Positions 16,906 to 26,140 of a DNA stretch of 64,000 nt are shown piece by piece (within the stretch, counting starts at the first letter, position 1; every line of letters begins with the position of its first letter). Position numbers and translations under genes: made by a program. The notes beneath the pieces were generated by a model. That model saw only the letters and a list, made by a program, of their open reading frames with translations, was not told where the DNA came from and ran no database searches. Source of the DNA: Streptomyces griseus subsp. griseus (GTDB lineage Bacteria > Actinomycetota > Actinomycetes > Streptomycetales > Streptomycetaceae); NCBI RefSeq assembly GCF_000720255.1, contig NZ_JOJE01000003.1, positions 1 to 64,000 of the forward strand, in the 5' to 3' direction.

Positions 16906-18549
16906 TCACTGCACGTGTCGTCGCGCCCGCAGGGCCAGGCTGAGGGCCAGCACCGTCTGGGCGTCGTCGAGGTCGGTGCCCAGCAGCTCCCCGATGCGGG
17001 CGAGGCGGTTGTAGAGGGTCTGGCGGTTGAGGTGGAGCTCACGGGCCGTCTCCGCCTTGCGGCCCGCGTGCGCCAGGTAGGTCTCCAGGGTGGGCAGCAG
17101 CGGCGGCTTGGAGCGGTGGTCGTGGTCCTGGACCGGGCCGATGGCACGGTCCACGAACGCCGCCAGGTCGGGGTGGTCGCGCAGCCGCCACAGCAGCAGG
17201 TCGATGTCGAGGCGGCGGGCGTCGTACCAGGGGCGGTCCGACAGGCCCTGGGCCGCCGTCGCCGTCTCGGCCGCGTGGCGCAGGCCCGCCGACGCCGCCG
17301 CCCAGCCACCGGCGACCCCGACGACCACGACCGGCGGCTGCGCTCCGGGCCGCTGTATCCCGGCCCGCTCCACCCCGGCCCGCAGCGCCACCGCGACCCG
17401 GTCCGCGACCGCCGAGCGCTCCGACTCCGAGCGCAGGCCCAGGAGGAGTGGCACCCGGCCCTCGACCGGCCGCACGCCGAGGAGGACCGGGACGCCCACC
17501 GACGCCAGCTCCTCCGCCACCGCCCGCGCCAGCACCGCCCAGCCGCCGCCGGGGGAGAGCGCGTCACCCAGCCGCATGACCACCGGCAGCAACGGGCTGC
17601 TGCCCGGCTTGAAGCCCAGCACCCGCGCCTGGGCCGGCGCGTCCTCCGCCGAGACACGGCCCTCGGCTAGGTCGGTGAGGAAGTCGCCGCGCCCCCGAGC
17701 CGCCAACTCCTCCTCCTGCCGGGCCTGCATCAGCACCACGGCCAGGATGCCCGCGGCCCGCTCGGCGGCCATCCGGTGCACCGGAGCGAGTGGGGAGCGC
17801 ACGGGCAGCAGCGCGAGCCGGGCACGTACGGAACCGGCCCCCGGGCCACCGCCGGGCACGTCCACGAGCACCGAACCGGCCGGTGGCGGCGCGTCCTTGT
17901 GCGGGCCACGCAGCCCCTCCCACACCTGGAGCGGATCCGCGCCCTCGGGACCCGACCCGGCGGCGTACAGGAGCTGACCGTCCGTCGTCTCCAGGAACAC
18001 CGGATTGCCGCTGAAGTCCGCCAGGATGCCCAGCACCTGAGGGATCCCGCCGCCGCCCAGCAGCGCCTCCGTGCAGCGGCGGTGCACCTCCTCCGCCCGC
18101 TGGAGCAGCGCGTAGTGGCCGTTGACGATCTCGGTGTGGATCTCCTCCGTGACCGTCACGAAGGGCACCTCGCGGTGCAGTTGGACCAGAGGCAGCCCGG
18201 CCGAGCGGGCCGTCTCGACGAGGGCGGCGGGCAGCCGGCTGAAACGCGGCCCCAACTCGATCACCAGGGCGGCGATCCCGCGCTCTGCCAGGGTGCGCAC
18301 GAACGCCCGCTGCTCGGCCGGTCGGGTGCCGAGGCCGTAGCCGGTGCTCAGCAGCAGCTCGCCGCCCTTGAGCAGCGAGGCGATGTTCGGCACCTCGCCC
18401 GCGTGCACCCAACGCACGGTGCGCCCCAGCCGGTCGGCGCCCGCCAGGACCTCGGGCAGCCCGCTGCGCAGGCCGGGCAGCTCCAGCGCCCGCCGGACGG
18501 TGATGCCGGCGCCCTGGCTGTCGACTCGGTGGTCCGTACGGCTGTCCAT
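16906..18549 (-). CDS. PucR-family transcriptional regulator
   Basis: 547 residues from ATG 18549. The open frame continues upstream to 19527 but only through minisatellite DNA and antisense of the next gene, so that part is rejected. The N-terminal PucR ligand domain (about 15-135: ITVRRALELPGLRSGLPEVLAG, LLSTGYGLG) is followed by a GAF/GGDEF-like middle and a C-terminal PucR_C helix-turn-helix (about 475-535: YLAHAGRKAETARELHLNRQTLYNRL). PucR regulators control purine, amine or other nitrogen catabolism in actinomycetes. It is divergent from a luciferase-like oxidoreductase, a plausible target, across a repeat-filled 301-bp spacer. Confidence 0.92.
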   Translation of the reverse strand: MDSRTDHRVDSQGAGITVRRALELPGLRSGLPEVLAGADRLGRTVRWVHAGEVPNIASLLKGGELLLSTGYGLGTRPAEQRAFVRTLAERGIAALVIELGPRFSRLPAALVETARSAGLPLVQLHREVPFVTVTEEIHTEIVNGHYALLQRAEEVHRRCTEALLGGGGIPQVLGILADFSGNPVFLETTDGQLLYAAGSGPEGADPLQVWEGLRGPHKDAPPPAGSVLVDVPGGGPGAGSVRARLALLPVRSPLAPVHRMAAERAAGILAVVLMQARQEEELAARGRGDFLTDLAEGRVSAEDAPAQARVLGFKPGSSPLLPVVMRLGDALSPGGGWAVLARAVAEELASVGVPVLLGVRPVEGRVPLLLGLRSESERSAVADRVAVALRAGVERAGIQRPGAQPPVVVVGVAGGWAAASAGLRHAAETATAAQGLSDRPWYDARRLDIDLLLWRLRDHPDLAAFVDRAIGPVQDHDHRSKPPLLPTLETYLAHAGRKAETARELHLNRQTLYNRLARIGELLGTDLDDAQTVLALSLALRARRHVQ

Positions 18550-18578
18550 GCAGCGGACGCTACCTGCGCGGATGCGTC

Positions 18579-18799
18579 GGCGACAGCACGGCGGGGCAGC
18601 GGAGCCACCCGCGCGCAGGCCCCGGCGACGGCGCGGTGGGGCAGCGGAGCCACCCGCGCGCAGGCCCCGGCGACGGCGCGGTGGGGCAGCGGAGCCACCC
18701 GCGCAGGCCCCGGCGACAGTAGGGCGGGGCAGCGGAGCCACCCGCGCGCAGGCCCCGGCGACAGCACGGCGGGGCAGCGGAGCCACCCGCGCAGGCCCC
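18579..18799. repeat. Minisatellite, five copies of a 43-45-bp unit
   Basis: Five head-to-tail units lie at 18579-18623 (45 bp), 18624-18668 (45), 18669-18711 (43), 18712-18756 (45) and 18757-18799 (43), with a decayed sixth copy after 18800. Each starts GGCGAC, contains GGGGCAGCGGAGCCACCC and ends GCAGGCCCC. The 43-bp copies lack one GC dinucleotide. GCCCCG at one unit boundary can pair with CGGGGC 12 nt further on, so each junction can form a hairpin. The array fills nearly the whole divergent promoter region between PucR and the LLM oxidoreductase. Confidence 0.92.
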
Positions 18800-18850
18800 G
18801 GCGACGGCACGGGCGGCATAGGGCACCCGGGGGCGGGTAGCGGCGTCCTC

Positions 18851-19807
18851 ATGGACATCAGTGTGGTCGCTGCGGCACGAGAGGACGACAGCCCGGTCGA
18901 GGAACCCCTGCGCGTCGCGCAACTCGCCGACCGGCTCGGATACCGCGAGATCTGGGCGGGAGAGGGGGCGACATGGGACTCGTTCGTCCTGGCGACGGCC
19001 ATCGGACTGGCCACCGGGCAGGCCGAACTGACGGCCGGACCGGTACCGGTCAACGTACGGGACCCGCTCACGATCGCGCGCGGCGCCGCCTCGACCGCCA
19101 CCCTCACCGGACGGCCCGTCGGTGTCGCGCTCGGCACGTCCAGCAGGCGGGTCGTCGAGGGCGTGCACGGCAGGACCCGGACGCGCCCCGCGGCCACCAT
19201 GGAGGAGACCGCGGCGGCCCTGCGCTGTCTGCTGCACGGTGAGCCGGGTGAGCCGATCGTGCCCGGGAGCGCCTTCCTGCGCCGGCTGGCGCCGCCCGGT
19301 GGCCGGCTCACCGTGGCCGCGTTCGGGGACCGCGCCATCACCACGGCCGCCGCGCACGCGGACCGCATGCTGTTGGACATCGTCTCCCCGGAGCAGGTGC
19401 GTCTCCTGCGGGCCAAGCTGCTCGACGCGGCCCGGCGCGAGGGCCGTACCCCGCCCACGCTGGCCTCCTGGCTGCCCGCCGCCGTCGACCCCGACCCGGC
19501 CTCGCTCCGGCAGGTCCTGGGCAGCATCGCCGGCTACCTGACCGTGCCGGGCTACAGCGACATGTTCACCGCGGCCGGCTTCGGCGAGGCCGTGGAGCTG
19601 GCCGCCAAGGGCGCCGACCGCGAGACCCTGGTCCAGGCCCTGCCCGCCGAGGCGGCCACCGCGGTCGGCCTGGTCGGCGACCTGGACACCGTGCGCGCCC
19701 GCATCGACGCCTACGCCGAGGCGGGCCTGGACGAGATCGCCCTGGTCCCGGCGACGGCGGGTGACCCGGCGGGGGAGCGTACGCTCACGGCACTCAGGCC
19801 GGCCTGA
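18851..19807 (+). CDS. LLM-class, probably F420-dependent, oxidoreductase
   Basis: 318 residues from ATG 18851. Luciferase-like monooxygenase fold: MDISVVAAARED, then LADRLGYREIWAGEGATWDSF (about 25-45), LATGQAELTAGPVPVNVRDPLTIARGAAS (about 53-81) and GVALGTSSRRVVEGVHGR (about 93-110). The C-terminal GDLDTVRARIDAYAEAGLDEIALVPAT is typical. The spacing resembles mycobacterial Rv3093c-type F420 enzymes; flavin use cannot be excluded. The ribosome-binding site is weak. The 3' end overlaps the convergent flavoprotein gene by 14 bp. It is divergent from the PucR regulator, which may control it. Confidence 0.87.
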   Translation: MDISVVAAAREDDSPVEEPLRVAQLADRLGYREIWAGEGATWDSFVLATAIGLATGQAELTAGPVPVNVRDPLTIARGAASTATLTGRPVGVALGTSSRRVVEGVHGRTRTRPAATMEETAAALRCLLHGEPGEPIVPGSAFLRRLAPPGGRLTVAAFGDRAITTAAAHADRMLLDIVSPEQVRLLRAKLLDAARREGRTPPTLASWLPAAVDPDPASLRQVLGSIAGYLTVPGYSDMFTAAGFGEAVELAAKGADRETLVQALPAEAATAVGLVGDLDTVRARIDAYAEAGLDEIALVPATAGDPAGERTLTALRPA

Positions 19808-21176
19808 TGTTGTGGTTGGAGCGGAACACGTTGTCGGGGTCGTGGCGCCGCTTCAGCTCGGCCAGCCGCCGGGCGTTCTCCGCGCCCACGCCCGCGATCA
19901 CCCGCTCCGGGCCCTCGTCACCGATGAAGTTGAGGTAGACGTCACCGGTGCTCCACGGCCGCACGTCCTCCCGGACGTCCCGCACCCAGCGGATGCCCCG
20001 CTCGTCGTCCGCCGGGTCCTCCCAGATCCCGAAGGGGTGCACGGCCCACGGCGCGTCCCGGTAGGGCACGGGGTAGTCGCCCGGTCCTTCGGCGATCGCG
20101 CCGCCCTGCGGGAACAGCACGTGCTGGGTCCCGGTCGGCACCGGCATCGAGTCGGCGCGGGCACAGTAGACGTCCACGAAGGCGTCGGGCGCGTCCCTGA
20201 GGTACTCCGCCGACCAGTAGTTCCGCAGCCCCGGAGGGTCGTCGATCATGCACTGCACGTCGGCGTACGGCATCGTCCCGACGACCTCCGCCTCGTGCGG
20301 CAGCGCCAGCAGCGGCTCGGCGAGTTTGCGCAGGTCCTCCTCGCCGCCGACGTACGTCAGCAGGACACCGCACATCAGCGAGCCGACCAGGTGCGGCGGT
20401 ACGAACTCCTCGGGCGGGGCGGTGAGATAGATGACGGCGCCGCCCGCCTCGTTCGGGGCGACCTTGATCAGGTCGCGGTAGGTGCGCACGGCCTCGCGGC
20501 CGTGTTCGGGGAGGAACAGCAGCAGCGCGATCGAGAACTCCGGCATCTCGTGCAGCTTCAGGGTGAGCGCGGTGGCGACGCCGAAGTTGCCGCCGCCGCC
20601 GTGCAGGGCCCAGAACAGGTCCGGGTTCTCGTCGGCGCTGGCATGGGTCCGGGAACCGTCGGCGGTGACCAGCTCCACGCCGAGCAGATTGTCGACGGCG
20701 AGCCCGCACCAGCGGTCCAGCCAGCCCGTGCCGCCGCCCAGGACGAAGCCGCCCACGCCGGTGGTGGAGGCCCGGCCGCCGGTCGTGGCGAGACCGTAGG
20801 GCTGGGTCGCCCGGTCCAGATGGCTCATCGTGGCCCCGCCACCGACCCGTACCGCCTCGGCGGCGGGGTGGACGGTCACCTCGTGCATCCGGCGCAGGTC
20901 GATCACCAGGCCGCCGTCGTTGAGCGCCATGCCCGCCACGCTGTGGCCGCCGCCGCGCACCGCCACCTTCAGGTCCAGGTCCCGGGCGAAACGCACCGAC
21001 CGGACGACATCGCTTTCGTCCGCACACTGCGCGATCACCGCCGGGCGGCGGTCGATCATCGCGTTGAACACCGCCCGGGCGTCGTCGTACCCCGGGTCCT
21101 CCGGGGCGAACACGTCGCCGGTCAGATCCTCGCGCAGCGCGTTCAGAGCCGCGCCGGCCTTCGAGAGGGGAGCCAT
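19794..21176 (-). CDS. BBE-type FAD-linked oxidoreductase
   Basis: 460 residues. FAD-binding PCMH domain with VRGGGHSVAG (about 74-83), whose His is the usual covalent 8-alpha attachment site, then TTGGRASTTGVGGFVLGGGTGWL (about 129-151), the substrate domain, and the C-terminal BBE segment DVYLNFIGDEG with RRHDPDNVF (about 445-453). In bicovalent relatives a Cys occurs in the G-x-C-x-x-x-G position; here that position is Ala, so FAD is expected to be singly linked. No signal peptide is evident. The substrate is unknown: family members oxidise sugars, alkaloids or antibiotic intermediates. Confidence 0.9.
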   Translation of the reverse strand: MAPLSKAGAALNALREDLTGDVFAPEDPGYDDARAVFNAMIDRRPAVIAQCADESDVVRSVRFARDLDLKVAVRGGGHSVAGMALNDGGLVIDLRRMHEVTVHPAAEAVRVGGGATMSHLDRATQPYGLATTGGRASTTGVGGFVLGGGTGWLDRWCGLAVDNLLGVELVTADGSRTHASADENPDLFWALHGGGGNFGVATALTLKLHEMPEFSIALLLFLPEHGREAVRTYRDLIKVAPNEAGGAVIYLTAPPEEFVPPHLVGSLMCGVLLTYVGGEEDLRKLAEPLLALPHEAEVVGTMPYADVQCMIDDPPGLRNYWSAEYLRDAPDAFVDVYCARADSMPVPTGTQHVLFPQGGAIAEGPGDYPVPYRDAPWAVHPFGIWEDPADDERGIRWVRDVREDVRPWSTGDVYLNFIGDEGPERVIAGVGAENARRLAELKRRHDPDNVFRSNHNIRPA

Positions 21177-21246
21177 GGCCGCCCCCTTCCGACATCAGGG
21201 GCTGGGTCTGCTTCCAGGCTAGGCGGGCGCGGGCCGGCGTTCCTGT

Positions 21247-23049
21247 TCAGCCGCCGTAGGCGCCGGACGCGGTCAGGCGCAGCGCGGTGTCGATCAGTGG
21301 GACGTGGCTGAAGGCCTGCGGGAAGTTGCCGACCTGGCGCTTGAGATGCGGGTCCCACTCCTCGGCCAGCAGACCGAGGTCGTTGCGCAGCGCCAGCAGC
21401 TTCTCGAACAGCTTGCGGGCCTCGTCGACGCGGCCGATCATCGCGAGGTCGTCCGCCATCCAGAACGAGCAGGCGAGGAACGCGCCCTCGTCGCCGGGGA
21501 GGCCGTCGACGCCCTCGTTGTCGCCCGAAGTCGGGTAGCGCAGGATGAAGCCGTCCGGGGTGGACAGCTCGCGCTGGATCGCCTCGATGGTGCCGATGAC
21601 GCGCTTGTCGTCCGGCGGCAGGAAGCCCATCTGCGGGATGAGCAGCAAGGACGCGTCCAGCTCCTTCGAGCCGTAGGACTGCGTGAAGGTGTTGCGCTCC
21701 TTGTCGTAGCCCTTCTCGCAGACGTCCCGGTGGATGTCGTCGCGCAGCTCGCGCCACTTCTCCAGCGGGCCGTCGGCGTCGCCGGACTCGATCAGCTTGA
21801 TCGTGCGGTCCACCGCGACCCAGGCCATGACCTTGGAGTGCACGAAGTGGCGGCGCGGGCCGCGCACCTCCCAGATGCCTTCGTCCGGCTCGTCCCAGTG
21901 GTCCTCGAGGTAGCGGATCAGCTTCAGCTGGAGCAGCGAGGCGTAGTCGTTGCGGGCCAGGCCCGTCATGTGGCCCAGGTGCAGTGCCTCGGTGACCTCG
22001 CCGTAGACGTCCAGCTGGAGCTGGTGGGCGGCGCCGTTGCCGACGCGGACCGGCGCGGAGTTCTCGTAGCCGGGCAGCCAGTCCAGCTCCGCCTCGCCGA
22101 GCTCGCGCTCGCCGGCGATGCCGTACATGATCTGCAGGTTCTCCGGGTCGCCGGCGACGGCGCGCAGCAGCCACTCGCGCCAGGCGCGCGCTTCCTCGCG
22201 GTAGCCGGTGCGCAGCAGCGACGACAGGGTGATCGCCGCGTCGCGCAGCCAGGTGTAGCGGTAGTCCCAGTTGCGGACACCGCCGATGTCCTCGGGCAGC
22301 GAGGTGGTGGGCGCGGCGACGATGCCGCCGGTCGGGGCGTAGGTCAGGGCCTTCAGCGTGATCAGGGAGCGGATCACGGCCTCGCGGTAGGGGCCGTGGT
22401 AGGTGCACTGCTCGACCCACTCGCGCCAGAAGTCCTCCGTGGCCTGCAGCGACTGCTCGGGCTCCGGCAGCGCGGGCGGCTGCTTGTGCGAGGGTTCCCA
22501 GGAAATCGTGAAGGCGATCCGGTCGCCCGGGGCGACCGTGAAGTCCGCGTAGGTGGTCAGCGACTTGCCGTAGGTCTCGGCCGTGGTGTCGAACCACACC
22601 GAGTCCGGGCCCGCGACGGCGACCGTGCGGCCCTCGTGCTTGTGCACCCACGGCACCACACGGCCGTACGAGAAACGCATCCTCAGGGCGGAGCGCATGG
22701 GCACGCGGCCCGAGACGCCCTCGACGATCCGGATCAGCTGCGGGGCGCCGTCACGCGGGGGCATGAAGTCCGTCACACGAACGGTGCCGCGTGGCGTGTC
22801 CCACTCGGATTCCAGGATCAGCGAGTCGCCGCGGTAGCTGCGCCGGGCGGCGGTCGGCGGCTCCGCGTCGGAGGCGTGCGCGGGGCCCAGCCGCCAGAAG
22901 CCGTGCTCCTCGGTGCCCAGCAGACCGGCGAAGATGGCATGCGAGTCGAAGCGGGGCAGGCAGAGCCAGTCCACCGTGCCGTCACGGCAGACCAGCGCCG
23001 CTGTCTGCATGTCTCCGATGAGTGCGTAGTCTTCGATGCGCCCGGCCAC
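21247..23049 (-). CDS. GH15 family glycoside hydrolase (glucoamylase/trehalase type)
   Basis: 600 residues if started at GTG 23049 (MAGRIEDYALIGD), which has CTGGAG six bases upstream; GTG 23073 is possible, and the frame upstream of it is not protein-like. The N-terminal beta domain contains GDMQTAALVCRDGTVDWLCLPRFDS (about 12-36), followed by an (alpha/alpha)6 barrel with PEDIGGVRNWDYRYTWLRDAA. The acid Glu lies in DEGIWEVRGP and the base Glu in LAEEWDP, preceding GNFPQAFSHV. The family includes glucoamylases and mycobacterial trehalase; which activity applies is open. There is no secretion signal, so it probably acts on a cytosolic alpha-glucan or trehalose. Confidence 0.92.
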   Translation of the reverse strand: MAGRIEDYALIGDMQTAALVCRDGTVDWLCLPRFDSHAIFAGLLGTEEHGFWRLGPAHASDAEPPTAARRSYRGDSLILESEWDTPRGTVRVTDFMPPRDGAPQLIRIVEGVSGRVPMRSALRMRFSYGRVVPWVHKHEGRTVAVAGPDSVWFDTTAETYGKSLTTYADFTVAPGDRIAFTISWEPSHKQPPALPEPEQSLQATEDFWREWVEQCTYHGPYREAVIRSLITLKALTYAPTGGIVAAPTTSLPEDIGGVRNWDYRYTWLRDAAITLSSLLRTGYREEARAWREWLLRAVAGDPENLQIMYGIAGERELGEAELDWLPGYENSAPVRVGNGAAHQLQLDVYGEVTEALHLGHMTGLARNDYASLLQLKLIRYLEDHWDEPDEGIWEVRGPRRHFVHSKVMAWVAVDRTIKLIESGDADGPLEKWRELRDDIHRDVCEKGYDKERNTFTQSYGSKELDASLLLIPQMGFLPPDDKRVIGTIEAIQRELSTPDGFILRYPTSGDNEGVDGLPGDEGAFLACSFWMADDLAMIGRVDEARKLFEKLLALRNDLGLLAEEWDPHLKRQVGNFPQAFSHVPLIDTALRLTASGAYGG

Positions 23050-23565
23050 GTGCAACTCCAGTCGAACGGCCACGTCGCCCCCACAAGAACAAGAACAGGG
23101 GCATTCGCTAGTGCGGTCAAGGGGTCTTGGGTATGCGTCGTTGAGCGGTGAAGCAAAGCAGTCGCCGCCGCCGTGTGGCAAAACGACAATTACTGCTCAA
23201 CGAACTGACGAGCTCTCGTTGTTCCGGTGACTACGGGCGGGGGTGGTGCCGTGTTACCCGGCCGGGCTCGGCAGCGAGTGTCCGAGCAGGATACGACGCA
23301 CGTAGATGATCCGCGTGCTGCTCCGGGCAACGCGGATGGGCCGATCGGGTGAGCGACGGGTGAGAAACCCGTGCTCGGCGCGTGTCCGTGTCGGCTTGTG
23401 AGCGGAGCGTGGCCGGAAGCCGTTCCCCGCGGTCGCTGATACCCTGGTAGCCCGTGGACCGGTGGGCTCGAAACCCCCGAACCGCAGCGACGGCGACCCC
23501 GGAGAACTCCGGCCGGCAGCCGTACCGCACCCCCAGACCGCGACCACGGGAGCCCCCTCTTGGCC
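23050..23565. other. Intergenic region between GH15 gene and pyrG
   Basis: 516 bp that separate the divergent GH15 and pyrG genes. I find no convincing ORF or RNA gene. It must hold promoters for both. A possible pyrG -10 (TACCCT) lies near 23440, and CCGGAG-AA-CTCCGG forms a small inverted repeat in the pyrG leader near 23500. Nothing resembling the pyrimidine-sensing leaders known from other phyla is recognisable. Confidence 0.5.
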
Positions 23566-25233
<1,668 letters not shown>

Positions 25234-25253
25234 CACGACCGGTTGTACGGTGG

Positions 25254-25295
25254 CCGGGGTGCATACCTTCAACGGTGGGCACCCCGGTTTTGTTT
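25254..25295 (+). terminator. Terminator/attenuator between pyrG and the Nudix gene
   Basis: CCGGGGTGC (25254-25262) pairs perfectly with GCACCCCGG (25279-25287) over a 16-nt loop, followed by TTTTGTTTT. It sits 20 bp after the pyrG stop and ends only about 9 bases before the Nudix Shine-Dalgarno sequence, so the Nudix gene depends on read-through or a promoter inside this short gap. Confidence 0.85.
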
Positions 25296-25316
25296 TGGCT
25301 CGTGGGAGGACGTGGC

Positions 25317-25943
25317 ATGACGATCAAGGACACCCCCGAGGAGTGGGGGATCCGGGCGACGGAGACCCCCTTCGTGGGCGGAAAGACCTCCGTCCGCACC
25401 GACGAGGTGGTCATGCCCGGTGGGGAGTCGGCCCACCGCGACTACCAGGTCCACCCGGGCTCCGTGGCCGTCCTCGCCCTCGACGAGGAGGGCCGTGTCC
25501 TGCTCATCAAGCAGTACCGGCACCCGGTGCGGCACAAGCTGTGGGAGATTCCAGCCGGCCTGCTCGACGTGCCGGGCGAGAACCCGCTGCACGCCGCCCA
25601 GCGGGAGCTGTACGAGGAGGCGCACGTCAAGGCCGAGGACTGGCGGGTCCTGACCGATGTGTACACGAGCCCCGGCGGCAGCGACGAGGCCGTGCGGGTC
25701 TTCCTCGCCCGGGGGCTGTCCGAGGCCGACGGCCAGCGCTTCGCCAGCGAGGACGAGGAGGCCGACATGGAGCACGCGCGGGTGCCCGTCGAGGACCTCG
25801 TGCGGGGCGTGCTCGCGGGCGAGCTGCACAACACCTGCCTCGTCGTGGGCGTCCTCTCGCTGGTCGCCGCGCAGAACGGCGACGGCCTGGAGGCGCTGCG
25901 CCCGGCGGAGGCGCCGTGGCCGGCGCGGCCCTTCGAGGCCTGA
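25317..25943 (+). CDS. ADP-ribose pyrophosphatase-type Nudix hydrolase
   Basis: 208 residues from ATG 25317, with GGGAGGA six bases upstream. After an N-terminal beta domain (VVMPGGESAHRDYQVHPGSVAVLALDEEGRVLLIKQYRHPV), the Nudix box lies at about 80-105: IPAGLLDVPGE, then AAQRELYEEAHVKAE. The catalytic REL..EE core is intact; the late Gly is replaced by His, and the G-x5-E spacing is one longer, as is common in actinomycete ADPRases. It hydrolyses ADP-ribose to AMP and ribose-5-phosphate. The pyrG-Nudix pairing is conserved in Streptomyces. A terminator separates the two genes. Confidence 0.92.
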   Translation: MTIKDTPEEWGIRATETPFVGGKTSVRTDEVVMPGGESAHRDYQVHPGSVAVLALDEEGRVLLIKQYRHPVRHKLWEIPAGLLDVPGENPLHAAQRELYEEAHVKAEDWRVLTDVYTSPGGSDEAVRVFLARGLSEADGQRFASEDEEADMEHARVPVEDLVRGVLAGELHNTCLVVGVLSLVAAQNGDGLEALRPAEAPWPARPFEA

Positions 25944-26140
25944 CCGGGGGACGGGACACCGCTCTCCACTGCCGGTGTGACGATCGCCTGATCCGATCGG
26001 GGGACCTGCCCGCCGCGCTCCTCACGGAACGTCGCAGAGCGTGAACTAGGCTCGACACGAGAGTGAGCCGAAGAGCGGCGGAACGGCCCGGACCGGAGTC
26101 CCGGCGGGCTTGCGCGTGCGGTGGGACGGGAGCGTGGCCC

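Noticed and set aside
18579..18812. CRISPR array
   Set aside because: Units are contiguous with no unique spacers, and no cas genes are present; it is a minisatellite.
18550..19527. Upstream extension of the PucR frame to 873 residues
   Set aside because: The extra part is the minisatellite plus antisense of the LLM gene and shows no domain. ATG 18549 gives the normal PucR length.
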